Positions 12,081 to 13,502 of a stretch of DNA of 13,502 nucleotides are shown piece by piece. The stretch is taken from positions 1 to 13,502 of the forward strand of contig JAEDOK010000036.1 in assembly GCA_016302005.1 (NCBI GenBank), written 5' to 3'. The notes below the pieces were generated by a model. It saw only the letters and a list, made by a program, of their open reading frames with translations, did no database searches and was not told the origin of the DNA. The translations under genes were made by a program, and so were the position numbers. This stretch comes from Oscillospiraceae bacterium (GTDB taxonomy: Bacteria > Bacillota_A > Clostridia > Oscillospirales > Oscillospiraceae). The stretch's first letter is position 1. Every line of letters begins with the position of its first letter.

Positions 12081-13502
12081 ATGAAGAAAAACGATATCTA
12101 CCGCACGGAGGTCACCGGCTTTACCAGCGAAGGACTCGGCGTTTGCCGCGTGGAGGGCTGCGCGGTCTTTGTGCCGAACGCAGCGCCGGATGAGGAATAC
12201 GAGCTGCGCATCACCCATGTCGGAAAGAATGCAGCGCACGGGAAAATCGAAAAGATTCTCCGCCGCTCACCGGAGCGGATCAATCGCCGCTGTCCTTATG
12301 CGAAGCAGTGCGGCGGCTGCGAATTCTGGCACCTGACCTATGAGGCGGAGACCCGGATCAAAAAGCAGCGTGTCCTTGACGCTTTGAATAGAATCGGCGG
12401 ACAGAACCTGAACGATCTGCCGATCACACCCGCGCCGACCTGCGAGGGCTACCGCAATAAAGCCCTCTATCCCGTTGCAGCAGGGAAAAAAGGACTTGTC
12501 GCGGGCTTTTACAAAAAGGGAACGCACGAGGTCGTGCCGATCGACCGCTGTTTCATTCTGCCGGAGTGCGCCGACCGCGCTGTTGCCGCCGTTCTTGCGT
12601 GGGCGAAGCAGGCGAAGGTCAGCGCGTATGACGAAACCACGCATACGGGACTTTTGCGCCATATCTTCGTCCGTCACGCCGAGGCGACAAAACAGGTGAT
12701 GGTATGCCTCGTTGTCACCCGCGATGAAATCCCGAAGACGGAGCTGCTGCTGTCCCTCCTGCAAGAAGCTGTTCAAGGGCTTGCGTCTGTCGCAGTGAAT
12801 GTCAACCCGCGCCGGGGCAATGCTGTCCTCGGAGACACCACGCGTATTTTGTGGGGAAAAGATGCGATCGAGGACGTCCTGTGCGGGCTGCGCTTTCGCA
12901 TTTCGCCCCGCTCGTTCTATCAGGTCAACCGCACACAGGCGGAAAAGCTGTATGAAAAAGCCCTCGAAGCCGCCGACCTGCACGGCACGGAGCGGGTCCT
13001 CGACCTCTACTGCGGCACGGGGACGATCACCCTCTGCCTCGCCAAACGCGCCAAAAGCGTCGTCGGCGTGGAGCTGATCGAGGCAGCGATCCAAGACGCA
13101 AAGGAAAACGCCCGCCGGAACGGTATCGAAAACGCCCGCTTCTTCTGCGCCGACGCAGGGGAGGCGGCAAAAAAACTCGCGCAAGAGAACGAGCTGCCCG
13201 ATGTGATCGTCGTTGATCCCCCGCGCAAGGGCCTATCCGCCGATGTCATAGAGGCCATCGCCCAAATGTCCCCCTCCCGCGTCGTCTACGTCTCCTGCGA
13301 CCCGGCAACCCTCGCCCGCGACCTCCGCCTCCTCGAACCCCACGGCTACCAATTAAAAACCGCCGAAGCCATAGACCTCTTCCCCCGCTGCGCCCATGTC
13401 GAGACGGTTGTCTTGCTTTCCAAGGGCGAGGTCGACTCGAAAAAGATTCGGGTTGAGTTCTCTTTGGAAGATATGGATATGTCCGAATTTCAAGATGGGG
13501 CA
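12081..13502 (+). CDS. rlmD: 23S rRNA (uracil-5-)-methyltransferase, RlmD/RumA family, 3' end outside window
   Basis: SAM-dependent enzyme that makes 5-methyluridine in 23S rRNA (U1939 in E. coli; single Firmicute enzymes such as RlmCD may modify two sites). The 474 visible residues start with a TRAM domain (1-60). A [4Fe-4S] cysteine set follows, C71-X5-C77-X2-C80 plus C157. The Rossmann methyltransferase fold has VLDLYCGTGTITL (306-318) and VVDPPRKG (377-384). Catalytic C406 lies in SCDPATLARD and the base E441 in HVETVVLLS. RumA-type proteins normally end just after that motif; here the frame continues at least 27 residues (from about 448, GEVDSKKIRVEFSLEDMDMS) to the window edge. The added part is visibly lower in GC. 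The start ATG has a weak AAAGG ten bases upstream, directly behind parS site 2. Confidence 0.93.
   Translation, partial: MKKNDIYRTEVTGFTSEGLGVCRVEGCAVFVPNAAPDEEYELRITHVGKNAAHGKIEKILRRSPERINRRCPYAKQCGGCEFWHLTYEAETRIKKQRVLDALNRIGGQNLNDLPITPAPTCEGYRNKALYPVAAGKKGLVAGFYKKGTHEVVPIDRCFILPECADRAVAAVLAWAKQAKVSAYDETTHTGLLRHIFVRHAEATKQVMVCLVVTRDEIPKTELLLSLLQEAVQGLASVAVNVNPRRGNAVLGDTTRILWGKDAIEDVLCGLRFRISPRSFYQVNRTQAEKLYEKALEAADLHGTERVLDLYCGTGTITLCLAKRAKSVVGVELIEAAIQDAKENARRNGIENARFFCADAGEAAKKLAQENELPDVIVVDPPRKGLSADVIEAIAQMSPSRVVYVSCDPATLARDLRLLEPHGYQLKTAEAIDLFPRCAHVETVVLLSKGEVDSKKIRVEFSLEDMDMSEFQDGA

Noticed and set aside
12267..13184. Minus-strand open frame of 305 codons
   Set aside because: Antisense to the RlmD-like gene, whose catalytic motifs are all in the plus frame.

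Overview
The window comes from a GC-rich (by eye about 55%) spore-forming Firmicute of the Clostridia, most likely an anaerobic gut member of the Oscillospiraceae/Ruminococcaceae. This rests on a recognisable Spo0A, a ParA/Soj-ParB/Spo0J pair with perfect parS sites, strong AGGAGG-type ribosome binding sites, and a [4Fe-4S] RlmD-like methyltransferase. No taxon can be fixed without a search.

Layout. (1) 1-539: a hairpin repeat, then rpiB (minus strand) with a strong intrinsic terminator. (2) About 539-2184: an IS110-family element whose DEDD transposase lies on the plus strand. It has a roughly 300-base non-coding left end where such elements encode a bridge RNA. It appears to have landed exactly between the Shine-Dalgarno sequence and the start codon of rpiB, splitting rpiB from the membrane-protein gene that used to precede it. 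(3) 2206-3387: an unrecognised polytopic membrane protein (minus). It diverges from (4) 3669-4840, a TetR-type regulator translationally coupled to a DUF308/HdeD-like membrane protein. (5) 4841-5150: a convergent intergenic region with a MITE-like palindrome and a bidirectional terminator. (6) 5151-6667: spo0A and mscL, each with its own promoter and terminator (minus). (7) 6750-10188: parA-parB-(TM/coiled-coil protein)-serS, which reads as one minus-strand operon. (8) 10283-10312: a 30-bp perfect palindrome that contains a parS site and doubles as the lexA terminator. (9) 10321-11938: lexA and a PflX-like radical SAM gene (minus). (10) 12051-13502: a second parS in the leader of a 23S rRNA m5U methyltransferase gene (plus) that runs off the window with an added C-terminal segment.

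How the parts fit. ParA, ParB and the two parS sites form a chromosome-segregation module, so this stretch probably lies in the origin-proximal half of the chromosome. Spo0A, whose sporulation programme interacts with Soj/Spo0J in Bacillus, sits only 2.6 kb downstream of parB. Most housekeeping genes look ordinary. The less ordinary items are the IS110 insertion at the rpiB start with its possible bridge RNA, the parS/terminator overlap, a Spo0A receiver lacking the usual acidic pair, the C-terminal extension of the methyltransferase, and a recurrent TTGCAA -35 hexamer in four of seven promoters. I saw no complete new multi-gene system.
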